Shown: positions 25,647 to 35,308 of the stretch, one piece after another | How positions within the stretch are numbered: position 1 is the first letter of the stretch | Layout of the letters: every line of letters starts with the position of its first letter | Origin: Ensifer sp035999185 | Lineage (GTDB): Bacteria; Pseudomonadota; Alphaproteobacteria; Rhizobiales; Rhizobiaceae | Length of the DNA stretch: 64,000 bases | Reading direction: 5' to 3' | Assembly (NCBI RefSeq): GCF_035999185.1 | Contig: NZ_DASYHB010000019.1 | Span: 1-64,000 of the forward strand | The notes under the pieces: model-generated | The model's database searches: none | Told to the model about the DNA's origin: nothing | Seen by the model: only the letters and a program-made list of their open reading frames with translations | Program-made: the position numbers and the translations under genes

Positions 25647-25828
25647 GCGCCCTTCGTCCGTTCAGATGCACGGACGGCGCGCGCCATGAAAGCGAGATCC
25701 GGGTGGCCACCGCCCGGATCTCAGACACATGCTGATACAAATCTCCCTTCCGCCGGACACATCCCCGGTGCAGTTCTCAGGCGAAATGGTCCCCGAACCG
25801 AACAGCCGGAACCGAAGGGAACGATCTG

Positions 25829-26224
25829 ATGAACACCACCCGCACGACGGCCTTGGCACTCCTGCTTCTTGGCAGCGTCATCGCCCCCGCCCAGGCACAA
25901 CAGCCGGGCCTCCAGCGCACCGATCTCATCCAGCAGGATATCGAGGCCCCCGGCCGCCAGGTGGTGCAGGTGCGGGTCGACTTTGCGCCGGGCGCCGTCT
26001 CCATCAAGCACAACCATCCGGGCGAAGAGGTCGCCTATGTGCTCGAAGGCGTGCTCGAGTACCGGCTCGAGGGCCGAGAGCCCGTGACGCTCACGGCCGG
26101 CCAGAGCCTGTTCATTCCCTCAGGCGTCGCCCACGTCGCCGCCAATGTCGGCAGCGTCAAGGCGTCCGAGCTTGCGACCTACGTGGTGCGCAAGGGCGAG
26201 ACGCTGCTCGCGCCGGTCAAGTGA
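25829..26224 (+). CDS. Secreted cupin-domain protein
   Basis: This 131-residue protein has a Sec signal (MNTTRTTALALLLLGSV...AQAQ) followed by one cupin barrel with metal ligands in KHNHPGEEVAYVLEG (His, His, Glu) and the distal histidine in IPSGVAHVAAN. Periplasmic single-cupin proteins of this kind are common in rhizobia; their substrates are mostly unknown. AAGGGAA precedes the start. It ends 11 nt before the epoxide hydrolase gene, so the two are probably co-transcribed. Confidence 0.85.
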   Translation: MNTTRTTALALLLLGSVIAPAQAQQPGLQRTDLIQQDIEAPGRQVVQVRVDFAPGAVSIKHNHPGEEVAYVLEGVLEYRLEGREPVTLTAGQSLFIPSGVAHVAANVGSVKASELATYVVRKGETLLAPVK

Positions 26225-26235
26225 GGCGCGCGATC

Positions 26236-27573
26236 ATGGCTAGCAGTTCCCAGCCGAAGGGCGGCTCTACCCGCGAGGCAAGCGCAATCCCCATGCTTTC
26301 CCGCCGTGCCCTGCTTCTGGCTGGCGCGGCGGCGGCCGCAGCCGGTATCCTTTTCCCGGCTGCGGCCAACGCCGAGGCATCCGCCGCCACCCCTGCGGCG
26401 GATGCCATCCGACCTTTCCGCATCGACATTCCTCAAGCTGACCTAGACGACCTGCGCACGCGGCTTGCGGCGACCCGTTGGCCGGATGCGCAAACGGTGA
26501 GCGACCGTTCTCAAGGGGTCCAGCTTGAAAAGCTGCGGCCGCTTGTCGACTACTGGCGGGAAGGTTACGGCTGGCGCATGGTCGAGGCCAGGCTCAACGC
26601 GCTTCCCCAGTTCGTCACGCGCATCGACGGGCTCGACATCCACTTCATCCATGTCCGCTCGCCGCACGCCGATGCCCTGCCGCTGGTCATGACCCATGGC
26701 TGGCCGGGCTCGGTCCTGGAACTCCTGGGCACGATCGGCCCGCTCACCGACCCGACAGCCCACGGCGGAAAGGCCGCGGACGCTTTTCACCTGGTGTTGC
26801 CGACGATCCCCGGTTTCGGCTTCTCCGAAAAGCCGAAGGCGTCTGGCTGGAACCCGGACCGGGTCGCCCGCGCCTGGGATCAGCTGATGCAGCGCCTCGG
26901 CTACGACAGCTACGTGGCGCAAGGCGGCGATTGGGGCGCCATCATCGCCGACGCCTTGGGCCGCCAGGCGCCAGCCGGCCTCAAGGCCATCCACGTCAAT
27001 CGCATCGAGCGCGCGACCACGCTGCCGCCCGAAATCGCCAAGGCGCTGAAGAGCGGCGACCCGGCACCGGCCGGCCTGACGGCCGAGGAAAAGGCAGTCT
27101 TCGACGAAGCCAGAGATTTCCTCAGCAAGGGCTTCGGCTATGCCGCGATCCTTGGCACGCGACCCCAGACCATCGGGTTCGGGCTCGAGGATTCGCCTGT
27201 CGGGCTTGCCGCCTGGCTCTACGACAAGATCGCCGACTGGGTCTTTACCCGCGGCGACCCGGAACAAGCGCTCGGCCGCGACGCGATCCTCGACAACATC
27301 ACGCTCTACTGGCTGACGAACAGCGCCACATCGAGCGGCCGCATCTACTGGGAAAACGGCAACACCCCCGGCACCCGCGGCCCCATCACCGTCCCCGCAG
27401 CCGTCACCATCTTCCCCGGCGAGGTCTACCGCCCGCCGAAAAACTGGGTGGAGCGAACCTACCAGCACCTCGTCTACTACAGCCACGTGGACAAGGGCGG
27501 CCACTTCGCCGCCTGGGAAGAGCCGGAGCTTTTCAGCACCGAGGTCCGCGCAGCGTTTCGCGGGGTGCGCTGA
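26236..27573 (+). CDS. Epoxide hydrolase (EHN + alpha/beta hydrolase), Tat-exported
   Basis: This 445-residue protein starts with a Tat signal (MLSRRALLLAGAAAAAAG, residues 20-37) and has the epoxide hydrolase N-terminal domain (FRIDIPQADLDDLRTRLAATRWPD) and an alpha/beta hydrolase core. The oxyanion motif is HGWPGS (154-159), the nucleophile is Asp232 in GGDWG, and the general-base histidine lies in the C-terminal KGGHFAAWEEPE. Such enzymes open epoxides to diols. Export to the periplasm is less usual than the cytoplasmic form. The open frame upstream (from 25729) is an overlap with the cupin gene and is not part of this protein. Confidence 0.88.
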   Translation: MASSSQPKGGSTREASAIPMLSRRALLLAGAAAAAAGILFPAAANAEASAATPAADAIRPFRIDIPQADLDDLRTRLAATRWPDAQTVSDRSQGVQLEKLRPLVDYWREGYGWRMVEARLNALPQFVTRIDGLDIHFIHVRSPHADALPLVMTHGWPGSVLELLGTIGPLTDPTAHGGKAADAFHLVLPTIPGFGFSEKPKASGWNPDRVARAWDQLMQRLGYDSYVAQGGDWGAIIADALGRQAPAGLKAIHVNRIERATTLPPEIAKALKSGDPAPAGLTAEEKAVFDEARDFLSKGFGYAAILGTRPQTIGFGLEDSPVGLAAWLYDKIADWVFTRGDPEQALGRDAILDNITLYWLTNSATSSGRIYWENGNTPGTRGPITVPAAVTIFPGEVYRPPKNWVERTYQHLVYYSHVDKGGHFAAWEEPELFSTEVRAAFRGVR

Positions 27574-27608
27574 GGATGCGTTTGTTTTGGCGGTGCCGGA
27601 TATCCGGG

Positions 27609-27631
27609 CCGGTGGCGCGAAACGCCACCGG
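27609..27631. terminator. Hairpin after the epoxide hydrolase gene
   Basis: CCGGTGGCG and CGCCACCGG form a perfect 9-bp stem around CGAAA, 36 nt past the stop. There is no T-tract. The remaining sequence to 27837 holds nothing recognisable. Confidence 0.35.
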
Positions 27632-27837
27632 TAGCCTAGAAGATTGGGCAGGTGCTGCTCATTTGGCGGCAGCGCATCCCGTCGTCTCCCGAAGCGGTTT
27701 TGACCTTCGGGCGGTACCCTGACCTCGGCGAGCCGTTGGGACACCGAGCCTTACGTCCAACCACTCCGTTACCCGGATATTGACTCTAGGTTGCGACCTG
27801 CGACCATCTAAGGCGAAGGATGGGGAGGGCTGGAACG

Positions 27838-28548
27838 ATGTCGACAATCACCACTCATACAGACGAAGTCACGCGAGGAGAGGAAGAATTGACTCGGCCG
27901 GGAAAAGAGATCGTCCATAACTTACCACCTGCACTTCCGGCCCCCACTTACATACCGGTCACCGGTGAGAAGTACAATCAACACTTCCTTGTCGGCGGAT
28001 TGATCTTCCTGACGGCATCCATGGCATTGTTCGCTATGGCCGCATATACGTCATTTATTGCGATGCAAAACGCCCCACAGTTCACGATTGCTGCCTTTGA
28101 GAATGCCAAAGTACCTGGAGCGCCCCCAGAGGAACACCTAGTCAAGTTGGTCGCAGGGCTAATCGGTTTTTTGCTTGCTCCGGCCATTTGCGTTATTTCG
28201 GCCGCGATATGTTCCATGCTGGGAATTCGACTGCTTCGAAGTTCCGGAGCCGTTGCCGCTCACGTGATTGCACCTCAAGACTATGCCTTGTTGGGACCTG
28301 CGATTGCCGCCGGAAATTCGGATGCAATCGGCCAGTTCATACGACTCAGCAGCCTTTCGGGCGCAACCGGAACCTTCACAAAAGTCGGCCTCACCGGGCT
28401 ACCGCTCGCAACCATCGTCCTGACGCTGATTTTAGCCGTCCTGGGACTGTTCAATGATCAGTTCTTTGATCTCGCAAAACTCACTTTGGGCGCGTTTCTC
28501 GGATCGTTTGTCCAGCGCCAGGCCGAAGCGACAGCGCCCAAAGCTTGA
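27838..28548 (+). CDS. Hypothetical membrane protein
   Basis: This 236-residue protein has a polar N-terminal 45 residues followed by four likely membrane segments: HFLVGGLIFLTASMALFAMAAY, LVAGLIGFLLAPAICVISAAIC, LPLATIVLTLILAVLGLF and a weaker last segment. I do not recognise the family. Base composition is lower in GC than the neighbouring genes. GGGGAGG precedes the ATG. It stands alone between the epoxide hydrolase and a small secreted protein. Confidence 0.7.
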   Translation: MSTITTHTDEVTRGEEELTRPGKEIVHNLPPALPAPTYIPVTGEKYNQHFLVGGLIFLTASMALFAMAAYTSFIAMQNAPQFTIAAFENAKVPGAPPEEHLVKLVAGLIGFLLAPAICVISAAICSMLGIRLLRSSGAVAAHVIAPQDYALLGPAIAAGNSDAIGQFIRLSSLSGATGTFTKVGLTGLPLATIVLTLILAVLGLFNDQFFDLAKLTLGAFLGSFVQRQAEATAPKA

Positions 28549-28735
28549 GTTGGCTCAAAAGCTGCGGTGAGGATGGAATAGCCCTGTCGTGTTTATCTGG
28601 CACCAAGGAGCCGGTGGCGACAACAGGCGCAAACTTGCTTGGTTGAGCCCGCGAGGCACCCGGGTGCACGCGCTTCGACGAACCGCCACGTCTCGTTGCC
28701 ACTAAGAAGCCGCGACTTGCCGGGGAGAACCAAAG

Positions 28736-29158
28736 GTGCCGCATTTGACATCAAGCATTTCACGAACGGTCGCAATCCTTCTCGCAACCACGCTCGAATC
28801 TCCCGCATTCGCCGGCGAGACGATCCACGCTCCCTCGGGAACCTATTGCGGCCAGCTTTCGTCCGCCGGCGTCATGTCGGATGCGCAGACCCGGTTCGAG
28901 ACCAATGCCGGCAACCTCGTCGGAGATTACATGTTCTCCGATCAGGGCCAGCCCGTTCAAGGAGAGCTTGCCGAGACCGGTGACGATGGCGACGGCAGCG
29001 ATCTGACGCGGACCTTCATGTGGCGCGACAAATATGGCTACGGTCAGCTGATCGTGACCTTCACGCCGGACTTCTCCGAATTCGAAGGCAAGTGGAACGC
29101 CGGCGGCTCGGAGTTCCTGCCGTGGAACGGGCGGCGCTGCAACCAGACGATCAGCTAA
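28736..29158 (+). CDS. Small secreted hypothetical protein
   Basis: This 140-residue protein is read from a GTG start with a GGGGAG site. It has an N-terminal signal peptide (to about SPAFAGE) and a mature strand-rich domain with two cysteines (GTYCGQ and RRCNQT at the ends), which could form a disulfide. Acidic residues cluster in the middle (ETGDDGDGSD). The family is not recognised. It converges on a LysR gene. Confidence 0.65.
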   Translation: MPHLTSSISRTVAILLATTLESPAFAGETIHAPSGTYCGQLSSAGVMSDAQTRFETNAGNLVGDYMFSDQGQPVQGELAETGDDGDGSDLTRTFMWRDKYGYGQLIVTFTPDFSEFEGKWNAGGSEFLPWNGRRCNQTIS

Positions 29159-29268
29159 AGTCCACGTCGTGCGTTCACTACAGCGCCTGGAAAAGGATGG
29201 AACCTGTCTGAGACTTCAGTCAGATCCGTTATCGAACTTATCCATCAAGAATTTCGATAGCTCCCCCC

Positions 29269-30171
29269 TCATGCCGCTATCACGCCCCGCAACAGCCCCT
29301 CCAGCCACTCGGCAAACGCCTTGAACCGGCCCGACAGGTGCTGACGGTGCGGGTAGAGCAGCGCCATCGGCATCGGCGCTGCATTGTGGTTCGGCATCAC
29401 CTCGACCAGATTTCCGTCCCTCAGGTGGTCGATCACGTCGAAGGCGGGGATCTGGATGAGGCCTAGGCCGGCGAGGCAGCAGGCGATACTGCCCTCGGCG
29501 CTGTTGACGCTGACGCGGCCCGGCACCTGCACGCTGCGCACCTCCCCCGCCTCGATCCATTCCCACTCCTCGACCCTCCCGCTTGAGGGCGAGGCATAGT
29601 TGACCGCGAAATGTCCCTGGAGGTCGCCGGGCGTCGCCGGCGTGCCGTGGCGCTCAAGATAGTCGGGGCTGGCCACGTTGATCAGCCGGAGCGAGCCGAA
29701 CGGCCGGGCGATCAGGCCGGAATCGGCAAGCGGCCCGACGCGCAGCGCACAATCGACGCTTTCCTCGATCAGGTGCACGGCCCGGTCGGTCATGCCGAGA
29801 TCGATATCGATCCCGGGATAGCGCGCCAGGAATTCGGGGAGCGCCGGCGCAACGATCAGCCGGCCGATGCGACTTGGCAGGTCGACGCGCAACCGCCCGG
29901 TCGGCCCGGTCGCACCCCGGCGAAACAGGTTTTCCGCCTCGTCCATATCTAGGATCAACCGCAGGCAGCGCTCGTAAAAAGCAGCGCCGTCCTGCGTCGG
30001 CGCGACCTTGCGGGTCGTGCGGTGCAGCAGCCGTGTGCCGAGCCTGGTTTCCAGCGTCTGCACCGCCGCCGAGACCGACGAGCGCGGCAACCCGAGCGTA
30101 TCGGCCGCCCGGGTAAAGCTCGCGCTTTCGACGACGCGGGTGAAGATGCGGAAAAGCTCGATCCGGTCCAT
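29269..30171 (-). CDS. LysR-family regulator, divergent from an SDR gene
   Basis: This 300-residue protein starts MDRIELFRIFTRVVESASFTRAADTLGLPRSSVSAAVQTLE, typical of the large CrgA/AaeR-like group, with the effector-binding domain from about residue 90. AGGGCGAGCC lies before the ATG at 30171. The SDR gene at 30466 is divergent, 294 nt away, and is the likely target. Confidence 0.9.
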   Translation of the reverse strand: MDRIELFRIFTRVVESASFTRAADTLGLPRSSVSAAVQTLETRLGTRLLHRTTRKVAPTQDGAAFYERCLRLILDMDEAENLFRRGATGPTGRLRVDLPSRIGRLIVAPALPEFLARYPGIDIDLGMTDRAVHLIEESVDCALRVGPLADSGLIARPFGSLRLINVASPDYLERHGTPATPGDLQGHFAVNYASPSSGRVEEWEWIEAGEVRSVQVPGRVSVNSAEGSIACCLAGLGLIQIPAFDVIDHLRDGNLVEVMPNHNAAPMPMALLYPHRQHLSGRFKAFAEWLEGLLRGVIAA

Positions 30172-30465
30172 GGCTCGCCCTATTGTTCGCCAATTCTGAC
30201 AAGTCATGTCACGCGCTGGCGCTTTATGCCAGCGGCATGGACGATATTCTCTCCCTTGCGATGCCTCTCGTAGCCACCCCGCCCCTTACGCGTTGGCGGC
30301 GGCAAGGCATGCGCTATGTGAAATATGGCGTGCAGGCGCGTGCGGTCGGCTAAGGCGCCGCCACCGGGAGCGCCAAGCAGGAGGCATGGGTTCGTCCCGC
30401 AGCCATCCCCAGCGCCAGACCAACGACCGGCGAGCGCCAGGCGCGGCCGCAAACAGGAGAAGCCC

Positions 30466-31239
30466 ATGGCAGACCACAGCATCACTGGTAAATCCGTTCT
30501 CATCGCCGGCGGCGCGAAGAACCTTGGCGGCCTGCTTGCCCGCGATCTTGCCGAACACGGCGCGCGCGCCGTTGCGATCCACTACAACAGCGCGGCCACG
30601 AAGGCCGCGGCCGACGAGACCGTGGCGGCGATCAAGGCGACCGGTGCTGCGGCTTACGCTTTTGACGGCGACCTCACGCGCGCTGCCAATGTCGAGAAGC
30701 TGTTTGCCGACGCCAAGTCGGCGCTTGGCGGCATCGACATCGCCGTCAACACCGTCGGCAAGGTCCTGAAAAAGCCCTTCGTCGAGATCACCGAGGCCGA
30801 ATATGACGAGATGAGTGCGGTCAATTCCAAGTCCGCCTTCTTCTTCCTGCGCGAGGCTGGCCGGCACGTCAGCGACAACGGCAAGGTCTGCACGCTCGTC
30901 ACCTCGCTGCTCGGCGCCTTCACCCCCTTCTACGCGGCCTACGCCGGCACCAAGGCGCCGGTCGAGCATTTCACCCGCGCAGCCGCCAAGGAGTTCGGCG
31001 AGCGCGGCATCTCGGTCACCGCGATTGGCCCTGGGCCCATGGACACGCCCTTCTTCTACCCGGCCGAAGGGGCAGACGCCGTTGCCTATCACAAGACGGC
31101 ATCGGCCCTTTCCGGCTTCTCAAAGACCGGCCTCACCGACATCGAGGATATCGTCCCCTACATCCACTTCCTCGTCTCCGACGGCTGGTGGATGACCGGC
31201 CAGACGATCCTCGTCAACGGCGGCTATACGACCAAGTAG
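30466..31239 (+). CDS. Short-chain dehydrogenase/reductase
   Basis: This 257-residue classical-type SDR has a nucleotide-binding loop GGAKNLGG, a catalytic serine region (CTLVTSLLGAF) and the YxxxK pair in YAAYAGTKAPVEHFT. The C-terminus is WMTGQTILVNGGYTTK. GGAG lies before the ATG at 30466; the open frame further upstream is not needed. The divergent LysR protein probably controls it. The substrate is unknown. Confidence 0.9.
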   Translation: MADHSITGKSVLIAGGAKNLGGLLARDLAEHGARAVAIHYNSAATKAAADETVAAIKATGAAAYAFDGDLTRAANVEKLFADAKSALGGIDIAVNTVGKVLKKPFVEITEAEYDEMSAVNSKSAFFFLREAGRHVSDNGKVCTLVTSLLGAFTPFYAAYAGTKAPVEHFTRAAAKEFGERGISVTAIGPGPMDTPFFYPAEGADAVAYHKTASALSGFSKTGLTDIEDIVPYIHFLVSDGWWMTGQTILVNGGYTTK

Positions 31240-31260
31240 GGTCGCCGCTCCGGTGAGGGC

Positions 31261-31446
31261 CTGCCCCTCATCCGCCTGCCGGCACCTTCTCCCCGTCACG
31301 ACGGGGAGAAGGGAGCAAATGGCACCGGGTTCGCCAGACATGAAGCTTGACCAATGAAGCAGCGAAAGTTCGGAATCCGAGCGTGCACCCAGCGTCTCTC
31401 TCCCCGCGTGGTGGGGAGAGATGTCCGGCAGGACAGTGGGGGGCAA
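31261..31446. repeat. RIME-type rhizobial repeat, unit A
   Basis: A palindrome of the CCCTCATCCGCCTGCCGGC / CTTCTCCCC...GGGGAGAAGG type is followed about 100 nt later by CTCTCCCC...GGGGAGAG with GTCCGGCAGGACAGTG. This matches rhizobial intergenic mosaic elements. The same composite unit recurs twice at 31901-32303. Confidence 0.8.
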
Positions 31447-31480
31447 ACGGGCAAGGCCGGCGACCCCATTTTCGACGGCA

Positions 31481-31789
31481 TCAGTCCGAGTTTTGAAGCC
31501 GCTGGACAACCTCAACCACGTCTCGCGTGCGCGTTGCCCGCCCGTGCCATGTGGCATCGAATTCCGTACCCGGCGATTGCATGGCCGCATTGGCCGCCGC
31601 CAAACTGGAGAACTCGTAAAAGGCAGTGTGCTTCGAGGGAACGGTTCGGCTCCATGTGCGCCACCCCCGCAGTGCGCCAAACGCGCGCAACGCGTCTGGC
31701 ATATGGCGGTCGTACCACTCGTCGAAGGAGGCTCGGTCCGCTTCGTCGGGAATTTCGGCGTGCACGATTAGCAGAACTTGAGTGGACAT
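31481..31789 (-). CDS. Small EthD-like / dimeric alpha-beta barrel protein
   Basis: This 102-residue protein has a ferredoxin-like pattern (MSTQVLLIVHAEIP, FDEWYDRHMPDALRAFGALRGWR, HTAFYEFSS) close to the EthD/dimeric alpha-beta barrel group. The ATG at 31789 has a perfect GGGAGGGCAAG ribosome site; the open frame to 31816 is not needed. Members often degrade or isomerise small organic molecules. It lies between RIME repeats, alone on its strand. Confidence 0.7.
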   Translation of the reverse strand: MSTQVLLIVHAEIPDEADRASFDEWYDRHMPDALRAFGALRGWRTWSRTVPSKHTAFYEFSSLAAANAAMQSPGTEFDATWHGRATRTRDVVEVVQRLQNSD

Positions 31790-31900
31790 CTTGCCCTCCC
31801 GTTTCTCAGATCGCATGTGCCGCGACGCGCTCTGACAAGCTTACAGGATTCCGACGCGGTTCGCGACAACGTGCCCATGCGGAGAGGCGAAATGCCAGGT

Positions 31901-32303
31901 CCCTCATCCGCCTGCCGGCGCCCGGAAAGGGGGGCAAGGGGGCAGATGGCATCGGATTCGCGAGACTGACGGTTGGGCAATGAAGCGACGTCTTTGGAAA
32001 ACGGAGGTCTGGCTGCGGCGGGTGCCCCCTGCGTCTCTCTCCCCGCCTGCGGGGAGAGATGTCCGGCAGGACAGTGAGGGGCAGTCTGGCACGGCCGGCG
32101 GCCCAAGCCCCTCATCCGCCTGCCGGCACCTTCTCCCCGCCGAGCGGGGGAGAAGGAAGCAAGCAGCATCGGATTTGCCAGGCTGACGGTTGGGCAATGA
32201 AACGACGGTTTGGAAAACGGCGAGGTCTGGCTGCGGCGGGTGCGCCCAGCGTCTCTCTCTCCGCCTGGCGGGGAGAGATGTCCGGCAGGACAGTGAGGGG
32301 CAG
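31901..32303. repeat. Tandem RIME-type units B and C
   Basis: Two head-to-tail copies, about 31901-32107 and 32108-32303, share not only the palindromes but also the inner segment (GACGGTTGGGCAATGAA..., GGTCTGGCTGCGGCGGGTG). Unit A at 31261 carries a more diverged version of the same segment. The stretch 32304-32451 after them holds only the promoter region of the channel gene. Confidence 0.82.
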
Positions 32304-32451
32304 CCTGAGACGCTGCAGGCAATGAGGGGCAGCCTTTGATGCGGCCCGCATCAAGAACGCAAAATACGTTTGGAATTTTAGAACGTTATGTAATGTGATG
32401 TGCAGGTAACGTGGGGCGTGAGGCCGCAGGGCGCACAACCGATCTTGATGG

Positions 32452-34755
32452 ATGAATTTCATGGTGCGTATCCCCTTCCTCAGCCGTTGCCTGCTTGCAA
32501 GCCTCGCGCTGCTTCTGGCGATCGCCCTGCCCGCAGCCGCCCAGACGCCGCCGCCGATCACCGTCATTCTCACGCCCGGCCAGAGTGCTGCCGAGATCGA
32601 GGAGACCTTGCGCGCCGCCGCCAAGGCTGGCGGGCCAGTCACCGTCGAGTGGCGCGACGCTGCAGAGCAGGCCCAAGGTCCGGCCGCGACGACAACCCCG
32701 GCCGGTGCGACCGCTGCGACACCGGCTGCTGAGGGCGGGACGACACAGGCGCCCGCCCCCGCAACCACGACGTCAGAACCTGTGCCTGCCGCAGATACCC
32801 CCGATACCCTCGACACCCTCTCCGCCCGATTTTTCAACGGCTTGCAGATGGGTGTTGCCGGCACGTCCGGCATTGCCGGCGTGATGGCTGACGTTGCGGC
32901 AGGTATCCGCGCCGAGGGCTGGTCGGTGATATCAGTCGCCGCCATTGCGGCGCTCGCCGTTGCCGCCGGCCTTGCCGCCGCCTTTGCCAGCCGGTTCCTG
33001 ATCCATCGGCTGTTCGGCGCCCAATTCGAAGTGGTCGACCTGCTCCACCGCGTCCGTGCCTCGGTCGTGCGCCTCGGCTTCGACATCGCTTATCTCGCGA
33101 TCTTTGCCGCAGTCGCCCATGCGCTTGCTCGGCTGTTCGTGACGCCGGGCACGGCGTCGGCCGAACTCGCCCACGCCCTCATCACCATTGCCCTGGCCTC
33201 AGGCACCTACGCCGTCGGCGCGCGCTTCCTCTTTGCGCCGACGCGCCCCGAAATCCGCCTTCTCGGCATCGCCCATCCCCGCTTTCACGCCAACATGCTG
33301 ACCGCCTATGGCGCAATCGGCGCCATCCTCGGCGCCAGCCTTCGCTTTGCCCATCAGCGCGGGCTGGAGACCGCCGCCACCGACGGCTGGCTGCTGATCG
33401 GCGTGACGGTCCTGACGCTTCTCAAGCTCTACTGGTTCATCGCAGGGGCAGCCGATATCCGCGCGGTGTTCGCCGGCGAAAACCCCGGCCCGGTCAGGCG
33501 CGCCATCGCCTTCGGGGTGCCGGAGTTCTACGTGGCAAGCGCCATCGTGCTCTGGCTGATGAGCGTCATCGTCGCCGGCAGTCCCAACAGTGCGGCCTGG
33601 AGCTTTGCCGGCGGCACGACACAGATCATCCTGCTTGCCCTGCCGATCCTCGCCTTCGGCATTCATTCGCTCGCAGGTGCGGCGGCCGAGCGGCGACGCA
33701 CCCCCGCCTCGGTCGCTCTCCATGCCGCAATCTCGGGCAGCATCCAGACAGCCCTTGCCGGCGCCATCTGGCTGATCGGCCTGCACGTGATCATCGAGCT
33801 CTGGCGCCCGGTGCTCGTCCAGAAGGACACCGCCGGCGCCATCGGCTGGATCGTCATCCTCGAGCGCATCAGCCTTGCGGTTGTCGCCGCCTGGGTGATC
33901 TGCAGCTTTCTGTGGCGCAGTTTCGAGGCCTTCGCGCCGACAGCCCGCGTCGCCCTTCCCGGCGAAAGCGAGGACGAGACGATGATCCGCCAGCAGAGCC
34001 GGCTCTCGACCATCCTGCCGCTCGTCCGCAACCTCATCTTCGGCGGCATCTTCGCGGTCACCAGCCTCGTGATCCTGTCGGCGCTCGGCATCAACATCGC
34101 GCCGCTCCTGGCCGGCTTCGGCGTACTCGGCCTTGCCCTTTCCTTCGGCTCGCAGACGCTGGTGAAGGATGTCGTCTCCGGCATCTTCTTCATCGCCGAC
34201 GACGCCTTCCGCGTCGGCGAATATGTCGACACCGGCAAGCTCAAGGGCACGGTCGAGCGCATCTCGCTGCGCTCGCTCCGGCTGCGCCACCAGAACGGCC
34301 AGATCCACACGGTCCCTTACGGCCAGCTGCAGGCGGTCACCAACTTCAGCCGCGACTGGAGCACGGTGAAGTTCGAGCTGAAATTCGAGCGCGACGCCGA
34401 CCCGGAAAAGATCCGCAAGACCATCAAGAAGGTCGGCCTTGCCATGCTGGAAGACCCGGAAATCGGCGGCGAGTTCCTGGTGCCGCTGAAGATGCAGGGC
34501 ATCCAGGACGTGACGGAAAACTCGCTTGTGGTGCGGCTGAAGTTCACTGCCCGCCCCGGCAACCCCAGCATTCTCCAGCGCGAGGCGATGAAGCGGCTGT
34601 TGCCGGCGCTGCGCGAAGCGGGCCTCGACCTTGCCTCCAATGCCGTCACCGTGCGCTCGGGGCCCGGAGGGGCTGCCGAGGCGGAAGCGGCAGCCGTCAA
34701 CCTGGCACTCGCAAAAAAGCCGGTGGCCGCCGAGGCGGCGGACGCAGAGGGGTAA
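32452..34755 (+). CDS. Large MscS-family mechanosensitive channel
   Basis: This 767-residue inner-membrane protein has a signal peptide (to about LPAAAQ), a periplasmic region with an Ala/Thr/Pro-rich linker, roughly ten membrane segments and the MscS pore and beta domain: LLAGFGVLGLALSFGSQTLVKDVVSG, then FRVGEYV, then TVPYGQLQAVTNFSRDW. The cytoplasmic alpha/beta domain follows (FELKFERDADPEKIRKTIKKVG). It resembles the long YbdG/MscK-like channels that open on osmotic downshock. The start could be ATG at 32452 or 32461. A clean terminator follows. Confidence 0.9.
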   Translation: MNFMVRIPFLSRCLLASLALLLAIALPAAAQTPPPITVILTPGQSAAEIEETLRAAAKAGGPVTVEWRDAAEQAQGPAATTTPAGATAATPAAEGGTTQAPAPATTTSEPVPAADTPDTLDTLSARFFNGLQMGVAGTSGIAGVMADVAAGIRAEGWSVISVAAIAALAVAAGLAAAFASRFLIHRLFGAQFEVVDLLHRVRASVVRLGFDIAYLAIFAAVAHALARLFVTPGTASAELAHALITIALASGTYAVGARFLFAPTRPEIRLLGIAHPRFHANMLTAYGAIGAILGASLRFAHQRGLETAATDGWLLIGVTVLTLLKLYWFIAGAADIRAVFAGENPGPVRRAIAFGVPEFYVASAIVLWLMSVIVAGSPNSAAWSFAGGTTQIILLALPILAFGIHSLAGAAAERRRTPASVALHAAISGSIQTALAGAIWLIGLHVIIELWRPVLVQKDTAGAIGWIVILERISLAVVAAWVICSFLWRSFEAFAPTARVALPGESEDETMIRQQSRLSTILPLVRNLIFGGIFAVTSLVILSALGINIAPLLAGFGVLGLALSFGSQTLVKDVVSGIFFIADDAFRVGEYVDTGKLKGTVERISLRSLRLRHQNGQIHTVPYGQLQAVTNFSRDWSTVKFELKFERDADPEKIRKTIKKVGLAMLEDPEIGGEFLVPLKMQGIQDVTENSLVVRLKFTARPGNPSILQREAMKRLLPALREAGLDLASNAVTVRSGPGGAAEAEAAAVNLALAKKPVAAEAADAEG

Positions 34756-34821
34756 GGACAGAACCGGCAAGGCCGTCGCGCCTTCCGCCGAACAGGCTTT
34801 CACCCGCCCCGGAAAACAGGA

Positions 34822-34858
34822 AAGGCCGGGGCTGCTGGCCCCGGCCTTCTTCTTTTTT
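34822..34858 (+). terminator. Rho-independent terminator of the MscS gene
   Basis: GGCCGGGGC and GCCCCGGCC pair around TGCTG and are followed by TTCTTCTTTTTT. It lies 67 nt past the channel stop. From here to 35176 nothing else is recognisable. Confidence 0.85.
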
Positions 34859-35176
34859 GCTCTCAAGACTTGCCAGTACATCCATGGTCAAAGTCGAAAG
34901 CAGCGCGCGCTTGCCGGCATCCTGTTCTGTCACACCAGACAATTGCGCTTATGGGTAAAGTGTAAGGCGCGGCGCACCGCAGGACAAGCTGTCCATCGGG
35001 ATTAGGAAGACGGTCGGGGATTAATTCCGTGTGCTCAAACAGCAAGATCCTCAACTTCACCCCTCGCCCGCAGGGATGGGGGACTTCCGCACCTGAGTGA
35101 AGCGGCATGGAAGATGAGGTGTTTTATCCCGCCGGCTATTTGTTAAAAGCGAGGCAACGCAACGGAGCCCTGGGCA

Positions 35177-35308
35177 ATGGACAACGACAACCTTTGGTAC
35201 TGTCTCACCGGCACAAGAGACACCAACTCCGGCATGCTGCGCTTCCTGCTCGCGGTCGGCGCCTTCATCGTGCTGTTCGGCAGCCTGTTCTGGATCCTCG
35301 GCCTATAG
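35177..35308 (+). CDS. Very small membrane protein (43 residues)
   Basis: The product begins MDNDNLWYCLTGTRDTNSG and has one membrane segment at residues about 21-42 (LRFLLAVGAFIVLFGSLFWILG). GGAG lies nine bases before the ATG, and the GC-rich third-position pattern fits a real gene. No family is recognised. Other small secreted or membrane proteins follow on the same strand at 35498 and 36098, but with long gaps. Confidence 0.6.
   Translation: MDNDNLWYCLTGTRDTNSGMLRFLLAVGAFIVLFGSLFWILGL

Noticed and set aside
26443..27744. 433-residue minus-strand open frame
   Set aside because: Shadow of the epoxide hydrolase gene, which has all catalytic motifs.
31261..32303. CRISPR-like appearance of repeated units
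   Set aside because: The repeats are long, palindromic, irregularly spaced and match the RIME type. There are no unique spacers of constant length and no cas genes.
33199..34881. 560-residue minus-strand open frame
   Set aside because: Shadow of the MscS gene; rich in Arg, Asp and Gln with no domain and no ribosome site.
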